A stretch of DNA of 64,000 bases from Neodontobutis hainanensis. Taxonomy: Eukaryota > Chordata > Actinopteri > Gobiiformes > Odontobutidae. Numbering within the stretch: the first letter of the stretch is position 1; each line of letters starts with the position of its first letter. Both the position numbers and the translations under genes were made by a program. The notes beneath the pieces were generated by a model that was not told the origin of the DNA, made no database searches, and saw nothing but the letters and a program-made list of their open reading frames with translations. Where the stretch lies: positions 353,501 through 417,500 of the forward strand of contig JALDNG010000103.1 of assembly GCA_024349245.1 (NCBI GenBank), read 5' to 3'. This document shows positions 11,144 through 22,205 of the stretch, in pieces.

Positions 11144-13027
11144 AATTTGGTCAAATAGGATTTTGGCGAGTGTTATTTGCTGTAAAGGAATTTCAAACAC
11201 ATTGATGGAAAGGGGGTTTATTGAAGGGACTGGATAGGCTACTGTTATTGTGTACCTAAAAGGGTCAAAACAAAAGTTTGAGGAATTTCAAAAGGAAAAC
11301 ATTGCTCTTGAGAAAGCCCCCCAAAACTCCACACCTAGTAACTGCTTCATTCAAATAACAAAAGAACATTGTGCTGTGAAACTGCCCCTACAATTTCAGG
11401 GAACGCCTACACTTTTATTGTGTCCCGTTTTCCTTCCAATCCAAGTGTGTTGGTCACAATGCGACTGTTGTCCAGTCAGTTGTCCAGTATTTTTCAGTTA
11501 GTTCCTTCTTCAGTCCAGTCAGTAATTGGTAGTGTGCAAAAAATTACTCTTCAAATGGGCTAAACTTTTATAAAACAACAAACCATGTGACGACAAATGA
11601 GAGGCATGCGAGATCACATACATCACCAGTTAACAATTATTGGACACAGAACGGTTCTGCTCTTTTACCGTGTGACTGTAATCAATCATGTGCCATCTGT
11701 GGATCAGGAGAGGGAAGTTCTGTTAACCACAAGTTATGTTTATTAAGAGTGTTAATGCACTACCTTGCTTAACTTATTTTGTTGGGTTTTAAATCACAAA
11801 ATGTACCACAGGAGGAGTATCTGGCTCCAGGGTACAGCTAAATTGGATCCAAAAAAAATTTATTAAACTAATACATATTCTAAGAGCTACCATAGTTTTT
11901 TGCATTGATTTTAAGATGGGGTTTAGTTCTACGGCTCATAAGTTTCAGAAACTGGACAAATCTACACAATCTTGGCCATTACATTACATTAAGTCATCAT
12001 TAAATCAAGTCAAATGTCCCCTGTGCAAACTCAAATGAGCTGCTGTGTCTTATTCAAACAATAACTGGAACACGTGATACAGATAAAAATGCACTTCATC
12101 ACTTAGCCTATACCCTGCACTTTGATACTGAAAAGCAATAAAATGGCATTATAATTGGTACATATACCAATAATGGAAACCCGTGTAGAAGGTTTAAAAC
12201 AGTATAATTAATCAAAAAGATAAAGATAATATTACATTTAAATGGGATGTAAGAAGGTCTGCATCTTCGTCTAAGCCGCAGATAAACACGAGTACTTTAA
12301 CGTTAGAAAAATGAATGGCATCCGGTATTACTGTAATAACGGGTAGACAAGCCTAGGGAGCAGAAAAACATTTATTCCGAGTATTGAGTCCTACCTGAAA
12401 ATAGCCTGGAAATATATCTCATGTACATCAGGGTTACGTTATTCCAAGCTTTTAGAAACGGGTCCGGAGGATTTTGTGCCTCCTCTGTGCTTAGCTTTTG
12501 CTGTGAGAGCCATTAGGATTTTTTTTTCTTTTGCTGCTCCCTACGTCATCATTGCGGGACAAAACATCAATACGGCGCAGCATATGTGCGTAACAACCAC
12601 ACAACCGAAACGTCTGTTTTAATTAACTTCAGCTACAAAAAAAAAATACGTGTACGTTTTTTTATTCATACGCGTTGAACAATAGCATTTACCGTACAAG
12701 GAATTGTTATTTTTAATGTTATATAAAACTAGAGCATTAGCGTCACACTAGCATAGCACGGAACAAATGCGTTAAGGGTTAGCTACCTAGCTTTTGCGCA
12801 AAATTGATTAAGTTAGCAAAGCGTGTTATCTAATAATTGCCGGGAAATTAGAACGAATACTAAACGGAAATTACTACCCTTTCTTAAACCACTAAACACG
12901 GGGCAAACTAGGAACAGTCCCCGGATGAGTGCATAGCCAAGGCCTGACCAGTCGCGCTGCTGTTAGTTAAGTTAGCCTTCTGTGCTAACGGGACATACAC
13001 TTCCTCAAAGTCTCTTCGCTGGTGAAA
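11144..13027. other. Region upstream of C1orf35, including its promoter
   Basis: Mostly unique AT-rich sequence to about 12.4 kb; CpG density rises between 12.4 and 13.0 kb, just upstream of the C1orf35 ATG, consistent with a housekeeping promoter. A minus-strand donor-like TTTTCAG/GTAGGA at about 12393 could mark a guk1 5' exon, which would make this a shared divergent promoter. No TATA box stands out. MRPL55, which lies here in human, was not found. Confidence 0.4.
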
Positions 13028-16000
13028 ATGTTTGGTTCGTCGAGATCTGGGGGGTCCAGGGGAGGACAGGACCAATTCAACTGGAATGACGTGAAGGTCG
13101 ATAAACACAGAGAAAATTATCTCGGTAAGTGCCATCTGCAGTTTTTCCCTATCAGCGCTGTACAGACGCGTGACATATGGCACTGATGCAAGTTAGGTGT
13201 TCGGTGGCAAACTATAGTTTAACTCCACAACTCCCCGCATCCATACCTTTTATTGTCGTCTCCCTCATTACACAGTAGAAGTAGTGGCCGAGTTTGTAGG
13301 ATATTGACTTGGTTTGCTGCTCTACAAAGGGCAGGTCCTTGCTTTTATTTCTCCCTGTGAGCGGACACGTCTCCACTGTCCTGTGGGCGCACGCCACTGT
13401 CACTCTGCCAAAGGAGAGCCACGCAGCGGCCGCACAGCTGCAACTCTGCACTTTATGTACTACACACAACCAGGGCTTCGAGTGTCTTTCATTAATAAAA
13501 TATAAATAGCCTTCTAAGTCACTAGTACAAGCTTAAAATAGGAAAGAGGGCTGTGTGCCAGATGTTGATGAGAACTAAACATGAATTTGAACACATTTAA
13601 ATACGGCCAGGCTGATTGAAATAAGAAAGCTTAAAATACACCAAGTTAAGCAGTTTAGATAAATTGATGAAAAATATAAATAAAGAAAAATATAGTGTAA
13701 AGGTTAAAAAGGTAATCACAAAGCCATTTACAGATTTTACAACACATTTCTGATTTGTGCTTAGTTCATTCTTATTAATATGTCATATCCCCTTTTAAAA
13801 TGGCATTTTAAGCTCAAAAAGAGAGAGATGTTTCATTGAAGTGACCATAAAAATACAAAGCCATAAACAGTATTTTTGTTTTTCAATAAATGTTTATTTT
13901 AGATCGAGTAAACAAATCTACTGTCCCACAAAAAGGCAACACAACTTCACTTCACCCACTAACCTACTTTATTCTGTTTTTACTTTTATTATTCCAGCTG
14001 AATCCCAACAGAGATTAAGGGGATACTGACAATGAATCTGACAATCTCTTCTTATTCTTGTGTTGTTTTTAGGTAACTCGTTGATGGCACCTGTCGGAAG
14101 ATGGCAAAAGGGCAAAGATCTGACCTGGTACTCCAAAGACAAAAAGGGGGGCGCGCCTTTATCCAAAACAGAGGAGATGGCGGCAGTAAAAGCAGCGGAA
14201 CACGAGGCCATGCTGGCAGCTCTGTCAGTACCACTCCAGAGATGATGTCCAACACTTAACATTAAACCATTGAGATAATAATTTTGTCTTCTATCTTCTT
14301 CTTCTAAGAGGGCACAAGAACATAAAGAGACAGCCAACTGGCCTCACCAAAGAGGTTAGTTTTTGGTGCGCACAGAGAACACTTTTATAAACACAAACTT
14401 TAATTTGACCTTGTTGTATAAATTCATGTGGTTACTTAATTGCTATTTCCCTGCTTCTGTAGGACCTCGTTGATGTTTGCCGAAGAGAAGAACCTGATGG
14501 TGATGAACGAATGAATGTCGACCGTATATCAGGACTGGGCAGCTCTAGGTATGTTAAAAAAAAAAAAAGAAAGAAAATAATGTTAATAATTTGATTTCAA
14601 AAGTAACTTAAATGTCTCTTGAGGGGTTAGGCTTGTCTTTTTGTAATAGACTCTTGACTGTTCAGTGTTAATTATTAATTTAATTAGATAATTAATGGTT
14701 GTTTCTATTTACAGCGCAGGCTCAAGGAAGATGGTCCTCTCCCAACAGGAGAAGGAGGCGGCCAAAATGGGACTCCCAGTGTTTACAGTGAGTATTTATA
14801 AACACACATCAGTAGCATAGACAATTATGAAGGATTGAATTGATTAAATGCTCTTTCAACAGCACCATAAGACAGAAGCTCACTCAGAAAGTGCCTCAGT
14901 AAAGACCTCAGAGAAGGTGGATAAAGATCAAGAGGTAGAACGGTGAGTGAGCTTCAAAAACTGGGAGATTGCTTAGTGCATTTTTATTTTATTAAATCAT
15001 TATTGTGATTTATTTTGGGAGGGAGGAGAGCAAAAAGAAGAAGAAAGAGAAAAAGAACAAAAAGGAGAAGAAAAAAGAAAAGAAGAAGAAAAGGCACAGA
15101 AGAGACTTGTCATCCTCAGAATCAGACGACGACAGGAGACGGTTTGTATTTAAAGCTATATAGTTAAATGTAATAGTAAAATGTGATAACAAATATGAAG
15201 TGTACCTCTGTCACCACTAGAGGGCACTGAGACTTTGTCCTTTACTATGAGGACAAGGATAGACATCCAGAGATCTGCCACACGCTAAAGACTAAATTGA
15301 CTATTAAGGGAAATTAATTGTAATGTTATGTTAATTAGATTCATTCTTTTTTCTAAAGAGCCAATTATTGTGATTTTTATGACACAAACTTCAGAAATCA
15401 TAGAACACCAACAAGTATTTGTGAGGTTATTGTATTTTTAGTTTAGCCAAAACCTTCTATTTTTACGCTTATACTTAAACTTATTTGGATGTTTTTAAAG
15501 GCATACAAAAAAGGATTTGCAGGAAAATATTTGGAAAAAATAGACCTTTACAAGTGCTTATCAGTGAGAAATAGAAAAATTCAGGATTACTCTGGCTTTT
15601 AAATAAACTGTAGATACTTCTTTTAGGCTTTATCCTATGGCACTAGCAGTTTTTTTAGGTTATTTTGGTCAGTTTTCTGGGCAGTGTTAAACAAATCTAT
15701 TTATGTCCACATTGTTGCAAAGGGCCATAGGTTTTAACTAAACACATACTGTATGTATTTGGATTATTTTAATGTTTATTTACTATAATTAAACTTTGAA
15801 GATGCGGTTACTCGGTTACTCAGCTCCCTACCGCTTGCCCAATCCCTGCGACCCTATCACTGATTGTTTGTTTCCTTTTGCTCTTCAGGCACAAAAAGGA
15901 CCACCATCGTCATAATCCATCATACCATAGTCAGAGTGGAGCCAGACCCCATGACAACCATTCAAGGGGGGGAGCAAAGGCCGAGTGGCACCCCTCCCAC

Positions 16001-16138
16001 ACCCACAAGCGACAGCGACACGACACAGACCCGTCCGACGGGGGGTCTCCCGCCCCCCGTCACCCAGCCAGCCACAAGACGGCCCCTGCTGGTGGCACAC
16101 AAAGCCACAGGCGACGCCACGACACAGACTCGGACTAA
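13028..16138 (+). CDS. c1orf35: C1orf35 / MMTAG2 homolog, complete
   Basis: Eight coding exons: 13028-13124, 14073-14223, 14309-14354, 14463-14548, 14715-14787, 14863-14942, 15022-15141 and 15889-16138, totalling 903 nt for 300 aa (human is about 263). The N-terminus MFGSSRSGGSRGGQDQFNW and the block GNSLMAPVGRWQKGKDLTWY identify the multiple-myeloma-tumor-associated protein 2 family (MMTAG domain). Further conserved blocks are RQPTGLTKEDLVDVCRRE, SQQEKEAAKMGLPVFTHH and a C-terminal lysine/arginine- and histidine-rich low-complexity tail with an SSSESDDD patch, typical of nuclear RNA-associated proteins. Biochemical function is not established. Exon 2 uses a weak donor (TCT/GTCAGT) that I chose because it alone restores the family reading AALGHKN. 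Exon 7 is an almost pure purine tract. The gene is divergent from guk1 and convergent with arf1. Confidence 0.93.
15214..15228 (+). promoter_or_regulatory. CTCF-like binding motif
   Basis: CCACTAGAGGGCACT in C1orf35 intron 7 matches the CTCF core CCASYAGRKGGCRSY at all positions. Confidence 0.5.
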
Positions 16139-16454
16139 TGTCCTCCCCACCCCCCATTTAAAGACACATTATACAGAGAGAGACCCTGCATCAGCTCAAG
16201 ACATCATTGACCCCAAAGAGCTTTTCTACTGAGAGGACACAGGACTAGGATGTGTCTGTAGAATAGCCATGTCTCTTACACTGATGTATTTGAAATATTT
16301 TTTCTTTTTAAATCAGGGCATGTTACGAAAAAGTAGACTCTGGACTCGATCCCATAGTCCACACTGTTGCCACTAACCTATCTGGCTACACAACAATATA
16401 ATGTAAAACTCCTATACTTTTATTCCTTAAGTGTAAGTTATTCCTTACAATACC

Positions 16455-16460
16455 AATAAA
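16455..16460 (+). terminator. C1orf35 polyadenylation signal
   Basis: AATAAA about 320 nt past the stop codon, followed within 30 nt by a TG/T-rich stretch (TGTGTGATG, TTGTTGC), the expected downstream element. Confidence 0.65.
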
Positions 16461-16538
16461 TGTGTGATGTATTGCATTGTTGCTTTTTATTTAGTATGAA
16501 ATAATTGATATAAATATTTTGTCATGTGACTCCAGACT

Positions 16539-16845
16539 GGTGCAGAGGTGGTTGGCGCTCCTGCCTCAAAGCAAGAAGTTAAGGTCGTGAGTTCAAATCC
16601 CGGTCGACTCGAGCATCCTCAGCCAACTTGTGTGGTTCTCTCGGGTACTCCGGCTACCTCCTTCCTGACATGCATGTACAGGTCAATTGGCAGCTCTAAA
16701 ATGTTGTCTGTCTATGTCTAAATGTCAGCCCTGCAACTAACTGGCCATTGTCCAGGGTGTAACCACGTCTTAGGCCCAAAGCTGCTGGGATAGGCTTTAG
16801 TCACCCGCGACCCCTGACAGGACTAAGCAGAAGAATATGAATTAA
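16539..16845 (+). repeat. Full-length tRNA-derived SINE with target duplication
   Basis: The head has A-box-like and B-box-like motifs (GTGGTTGGCGCTC; GAGTTCAAATCCC). The body has CGGGTACTCCGGCTACCTCC and the end has GCTGGGATAGGCTTTAG, typical of a widespread fish SINE. The 12-mer TGACTCCAGACT flanks it at 16527-16538 and 16846-16857, showing a complete insertion just past the C1orf35 poly(A) site. Related debris occurs near 44.56, 46.1 and 54.5 kb. Confidence 0.88.
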
Positions 16846-16859
16846 TGACTCCAGACTTT

Positions 16860-18894
16860 ATTTCTTGTCTCTTCCATGTCACAAAACTATTTAAAAACTA
16901 TTATAGTAAATATATTAGTAATTCTGCTTCAACAATTACAGCCCGAGAGTATGTACTAGACACCTTTTATTAATTAAAAGGGAAAATATCACTAGTACAA
17001 ATATAAAATCAAGATTATATACAATAAACATATAGACACTTGGATGAACTAGATAAAGCATGGTCCCGTTTGCTTATTTGGTCTCGATATCTTGCTGAAA
17101 CAAAAATCTCTAGCTCTTCTCTTTTCCCAACCAGACCTGCTCTCTTAATCCCTGACCATCCCAGCCCCAGCTCTGACTGGTGTCATAACACTGGAATGCT
17201 CTTCATTGGTCATAAAAGAGTGTAGTGTTTGCATTCGCCTTGAACTGCTGTGAAAGAGGCTATTCTACCGGCTAACACCTAGGGGGTGCACTAAAAAAGA
17301 GCAAGGCATTCATATTAAAGAGTGCAGAAAACCAGGCTGGTCCTTTTTATATGGCCCAGTACCATTAGACTGCCACACACAAACCAAGCTGATGGAGCAG
17401 CAGGAGAGAAACCGAGACAAAGCCACCCTATGAGGGACCCGGGACTTGGGCAGCCTCCTCCTTGAGCAGCGCCGTCCTCTCCTGCCACGTTTTACAGGCC
17501 TGGCTGCATTAACCATAGCAGCCTAATCAACCTGCAAGAATGCTGTCCTAAATTGCAACCAGTGTGCTCTGCTCATTACAGCTTTAACCCAAATATTGTC
17601 TGGGCTCTAATACCTTGGGGCAACACATTTCTTCCCAGGTCAAAGATTGTATAGCCCAGTGGGATGCTGTGACAGGCTTTAGATCAGTTTTTGGGGTAAT
17701 TTTCATCTAATAAATAAATAATACATCAGTATATCTATTGTATGTTATGTCTGTATTTAAGCAATTTTATCTTCTGTCTGAAAGAGAGAAAAGCAAAATA
17801 TTTATTACATACATTTTTTTATTTTAATATTGCTGTTGATGGATGCTGAACTGAATAACATGGGCCATCCCCTACATTCAGCTTTTGAACAAGAAAGAGC
17901 GGCCAGTGGACATCTGAGATCCATGAGCTGCAGGACAGAACTCCACAAGAACTCCTTTCCGACTGCCATATGACTGTACAATCAGTCAGTGAAAGATAAA
18001 GTCTGATAAAGTCTGATTTAAAATGTAAAAACAGAATTTTCCCTTGAGGATTACTAGTTTAATTGAATTGATAGGTGCAAACAATTCTTCAAAATCTCCA
18101 TTCTATTGAAATAACCGTTAACACCAGAGCCGCTTAAGAACACAAAACATACAGTATGCTATATCATTGAATATGTCATTAAACGTAGAATAGCCCTTTT
18201 TTCTTTAGGGTTAATTTATAAATTTAATATTATCGGCCAAATATTGGCATTTAAAATAAAAATACTATCACATTTGGCAAATTTATTATCTACAGTTGCA
18301 ATACCCATATCACTAAATTCCTCATTAGGCATTAGGTGTTCTTGTGAAATGTTCAGTATTTAACATAACCCTTCAGTAAAAGGTTAAACCTTAGTCCCTA
18401 AATGCCATTAAGAACATAACCAATAAAAAATGTAATTACATAATGTCAACCATATTTCCTACATCAACTACTCTAATAACACAGTTGAAATTTTATTTTT
18501 ATCAAAAAAGTGGAAACCACAATTTGGTGATGCATTCATACCATGTTTTCAGACTCTCATACTGTCCCGTTGTGTATTCCAGTTTGACACTTCTGTAAGA
18601 ATTTAAAATTAAATTTAGGTTAGAGGCTCACTGGAATCTAGTCCAGAGGGGTGGAGTTTGTATTGTATTTGTCAGGACATTTAATTACAAGTCATATTTA
18701 TATTGCAATATTCAACTTAGTCATCACATACAGAATGTTTTTCTAATGTCATGCCAGTCTATTAAAAGCCAGATGGTATACTGAACACACCCCTGCAATG
18801 GGTTAATAGGCATCGAGTGAAACTTTAATGCATCTCTGTGTTTCAAATGGTCATGACGAGCCCCAAAATAGCCTAGCTTTACTTTTTAATCAAT
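16860..18894. other. Interval between C1orf35 and the arf1 3' end
   Basis: Unique AT-rich sequence, one LINE relic at 17842-17993 and a short echo of it near 18772. No exon or RNA gene recognised. Confidence 0.55.
17842..17993 (+). repeat. LINE C-terminal coding relic
   Basis: One frame reads ELNNMGHPLHSAFEQERAA, then SMSCRTELHKNSFPTAI, a stop, then LYNQSV. The CRTE-x(3,4)-SF-P-AI-LYN pattern is typical of the C-terminal end of a non-LTR retrotransposon protein in fish. It has a stop and no flanking reverse transcriptase, so it is a fossil. Confidence 0.6.
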
Positions 18895-18900
18895 TTTATT
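18895..18900 (-). terminator. Candidate arf1 polyadenylation signal
   Basis: Minus-strand AATAAA about 1.0 kb past the arf1 stop; a second candidate is at 19327-19332. Which is used cannot be decided here. Confidence 0.35.
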
Positions 18901-19776
18901 GCATAGAGGAAAATACATAAAATTTGTTACAGAAAAATTACCCAGTCAGTTTAAGTACAGTGCCTTATCTCACGTCACAAAACATAAAATAAAAAATTTC
19001 AGAATAAACAGTTTTCAAACATTCAGACAAAATTTCATTTTTCCGCACAAATAACCAAAAGCCACACCTTGTTTTGAGGTTTTGACAAACATGCTAGGAT
19101 GAAAACGCATGTAAATGATTTGACATTCCTAAGGTTCATGCTGCAGATTAAAATATTTTGGCTCTATGCTAAACAAAAAAATAAGAAATATCCAATAATG
19201 ATGATTTAAAAAAAGAACTGATTTGTTATAGCCTTTAGTATAAACAATGGGGGCAGCGCAACTCCATCTACCTTGCACAGTGCATACCAGTGAAGAGAAT
19301 CGGCAAACTGCTGGTTGGTTTGAACTTTTATTGCTAATGCTAAACATAACCTGAGATTTAGAAACATGATAATAAATCTAATGTTGACTCAAGTGTGTGG
19401 CTTTTTGAAGCAAGCAAAACATGTTAAAATGCTGGTAATATATTTATGCACTTGTACAAAATGTTGGTGCCAGTGTTTGTTAGAGTAGCTGATGCTGGTA
19501 GTCACCACTTAACGCCATCAGTGCTTCGTTTTATTTTTTCCTTTTATATGATCAGTCCCTACTCTGCTGGTGAAGTCCTTCCAATACCTTCCTTTTATTT
19601 CATACACCAATGGCTGCCAAAGAACCCCAGAAAGAGAAACGGCTTGTAGAAGGATTAGGATTATGCAATAGCCTGCCCCATAACCAAATCTATTTACAAA
19701 TACATAATAAATCAGACGGTTTACAAGAATAGAAGATCCTAACCCCCTTTGTTGGCTGTTTTTTTTGTTTTTGTTT

Positions 19777-19782
<6 letters not shown>

Positions 19783-19808
<26 letters not shown>
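19783..19808. repeat. A26 run next to T-rich tract
   Basis: Twenty-six consecutive A's directly follow a T-rich tract (19759-19782), all within the expected arf1 3' UTR. On the arf1 strand it reads as U26 then an A-rich stretch. Confidence 0.85.
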
Positions 19809-19811
<3 letters not shown>

Positions 19812-19929
19812 GGTTTGAGGTCAAGGCAGCTTCCAGTCTTTTGGACAAGGTAGCTTGGTTTTTCAACACCTTTTTATGAGTACATAGCAAAGACATTTGG
19901 TGGAGAACATCAGCGGTGGATAGCTGGTA

Positions 19930-21161
19930 TTATTTACTGTTCTTCAGCTGGTTCGATAACCACTCCAGTCCTTCGTAGAGACCGTCCCCGGAAGTGGCGC
20001 AGGTCGCCTGGATGTACCAGTTTCTGTTGCGTAGAGAGTGAAGGCTCAGTTTTTCTGTCAGTTCTGCTGCGTTCATAGCATTCGGAAGATCCTACAAAAC
20101 ACACAAGAGACAAAGTGTGAAGAAAATGTGAAGTAAAAATCTGTCTAGAAAATTATCTTAGGGGATAGTCTAGTGTTGTAGTACTTGAGCTCTGCCGTAA
20201 GACCATTTTGTAAAGGTGTTTTTGAAGCTAATATTTATTTGGTCTTGAGGTCACTTTTCCCAGGTCTTTTTTTGGCCTTAAGGTCTTGTCTCAAAACAAC
20301 AAATAAGTTTATTTGACCACATTATTCTCGTGACTGGATGAAAACATCTATCTTTTTATATTCAATCAAAAATCTTGCGCCAAGTCTGCCTCCACCAAAA
20401 CACTAACCTCCTTGAGGTTGGACTCTTGGTCTAAAACTCTTTAACAGGTATGGAGAAAGATAAGATAAATTTGCTCATACAAATAAATGAAAGGTTAGCA
20501 ATTTAAAAATTACGCAGCATAGCTATTAAAACTTCCTTCAGGTTCAACAGGGTGAACACATATTACCCCATACAACTATAACTTAATTTCCATTTGCATT
20601 GTAAGGCTTACTTGTTTGTTGGCAAACACTAAGAGCACAGCGTTCCGCAGCTCGTCTTCCGCCAACATTCTCATGAGCTCCTCGCGCGCCTCGTTACACC
20701 GCTCCCTGTCGTTACTGTCCACAACGAAGATAAGACCTGAAAGCAGAGTAAATGAATGAACATGTCGTAAAATATCTGTCATGGTATTTAACTTTTAAAC
20801 AAAACAGAAAAAAATACAATTTACCTTGTGTGTTTTGGAAATAGTGACGCCACAGCGGCCGGATTTTGTCTTGACCACCAACGTCCCACACAGTAAAACT
20901 TATGTTCTTGTACTCAACTGTTTCTACATTAAAACCTAAAAGCAAACAAAGAAATTATTTTATTTACGGTAACATCAGAACACACTGACCAAGGAATATC
21001 AATGTGCAGGACATACCTATCGTGGGAATAGTTGTCACAATTTCTCCAAGTTTCAGCTTGTACAAAATGGTTGTCTTTCCAGCCGCATCTAGACCCACCA
21101 TGAGGATTCTCATCTCTTTCTTCCCAAACATACTGAAAATGTTCGCAAAAATATTCCCCAT
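19930..21161 (-). CDS. arf1: ADP-ribosylation factor 1, complete
   Basis: Four coding exons on the minus strand: 21161-21017, 20935-20825, 20736-20612 and 20091-19930, giving 543 nt and 180 aa. A class I ARF small GTPase: in the GTP form it is anchored to Golgi membrane by N-myristoyl-Gly2 and its amphipathic helix and recruits COPI, AP-1 and lipid enzymes. Visible features are Gly2, the P-loop GLDAAGKT (23-30), switch I TIPTIGFNVETVEYKN, switch II WDVGGQDKIRPLWRHY, the guanine-specificity NKQD (spanning the last exon join) and CATSGDGLYEG. Core residues match ARF1 almost throughout; the N-terminal helix NIFSMFG is one residue shorter than usual, and the end is QLKNSK. The ATG exon runs to 21194 as 5' UTR and has an acceptor there, so a non-coding first exon lies upstream (about 22.1 kb). 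ARF2/ARF3-type paralogy cannot be wholly excluded. Confidence 0.95.
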
Positions 21162-21194
21162 GTTGACAGTGTGGGGAAGTCTTTAATCTATGAA

Positions 21195-22078
21195 CTGAAA
21201 AACAAACAAAAAGAAAGAAATTAATTACTATTGTGGGCATGCTTTTTTATTAAGCTAAGAGTTTTAAGATATAGATTTTAAGTAAAAATTATATTAAAAA
21301 ATATACAAATTCCGTTTTATTTAAATAACTATGTTAATATTAATTAGTTTTTTCAGTATTCTCTTGCAATATCAAAAGTTAATCCATTTTTTAAGGTTTG
21401 AAATAAAGACTTAATGATTCAAGGTCAACCGGTTTAAAATGAAAAAAGTAATTTATATTAAGTTATATTTAATATGATTTTTAATGTAAGCCAGGGTATA
21501 TTTAAAGTCTAACCTAATCTATACAGTAATGGTAACACGTATTTTAAACTCGTCATGGTAAAGTATGCCTCACAAATAAATGGCACTGGGTATACACGTA
21601 CGTGTAATTTTACTCTTTACATTAAATATTTAACACACAGTAAAACCATAATTGCTTGAAGCGCGACTAGTTAACGGAAAGCGGTACATATACCTCGTTA
21701 AATTGTAGTTAGCTTGCGGCTACGTAAACAAGAAAATTCCAACTTCATGAACATCGTCAGCAAAATATTTAAACTCTAGATTGAGTTGTTATCTGATGTA
21801 TGATGAGAAACTCCTTAATTAGACATTCTAACATTTTTACATGGCGAAAAGCTACAAATATACCCAACAGCAAGGTAATTTTACAAATTAAGCTAATCCA
21901 TCAAGCTAATCTACCAAGTTAGCTTTTAGCAACAACTATATGTAAACCGTGCTATTTTTCTGTTGTAGTTAAAATCTACAAACCCGAGGTGTAAAAGCTT
22001 CTCCACAAATCATCAAATATACGATTTGTTATTGAAAAGGTAAAAGTATATTAAGACAAATACTTAAAAGTCTCTTAC
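21195..22078 (-). other. arf1 5' UTR intron
   Basis: Intron between the inferred first exon (donor GTAAGA at 22073-22078 on the minus strand) and the acceptor TTTTTCAG ending at 21195. AT-rich; no other feature recognised. Confidence 0.6.
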
Positions 22079-22205
22079 AAACTGATAGAGCTGCTTGTTC
22101 ACTCTTTAAGGCGTTTCCTTGTCCAGGAAAATGGCGTTATTTTCTGACACGTCAGTGGTCACCGCTTCCGTTCTGCTTCACTTCCGGGAGACGATAGCTG
22201 AGTGA
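22079..22205 (-). promoter_or_regulatory. arf1 first exon and promoter cluster
   Basis: A compact group of housekeeping-promoter sites: AAAATGGCG (YY1-like, 22128-22136), TGACACGTCA (CRE/ATF- or E-box-like, 22145-22154) and two CTTCCG ETS sites (22165-22170 and 22181-22186). Just downstream on the minus strand is the donor-like GTAAGA. There is no TATA box. Together with the upstream acceptor of the ATG exon this supports a non-coding arf1 exon starting near 22.1 kb. Confidence 0.6.

Noticed and set aside
7105..13027. mrpl55 between guk1 and C1orf35
   Set aside because: No exon-like frame with mitochondrial ribosomal protein features was seen; small diverged exons could still be missed.
13309..13509. 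Short open frames on both strands in C1orf35 intron 1
   Set aside because: They overlap an intron with clear borders and have no recognisable protein content.
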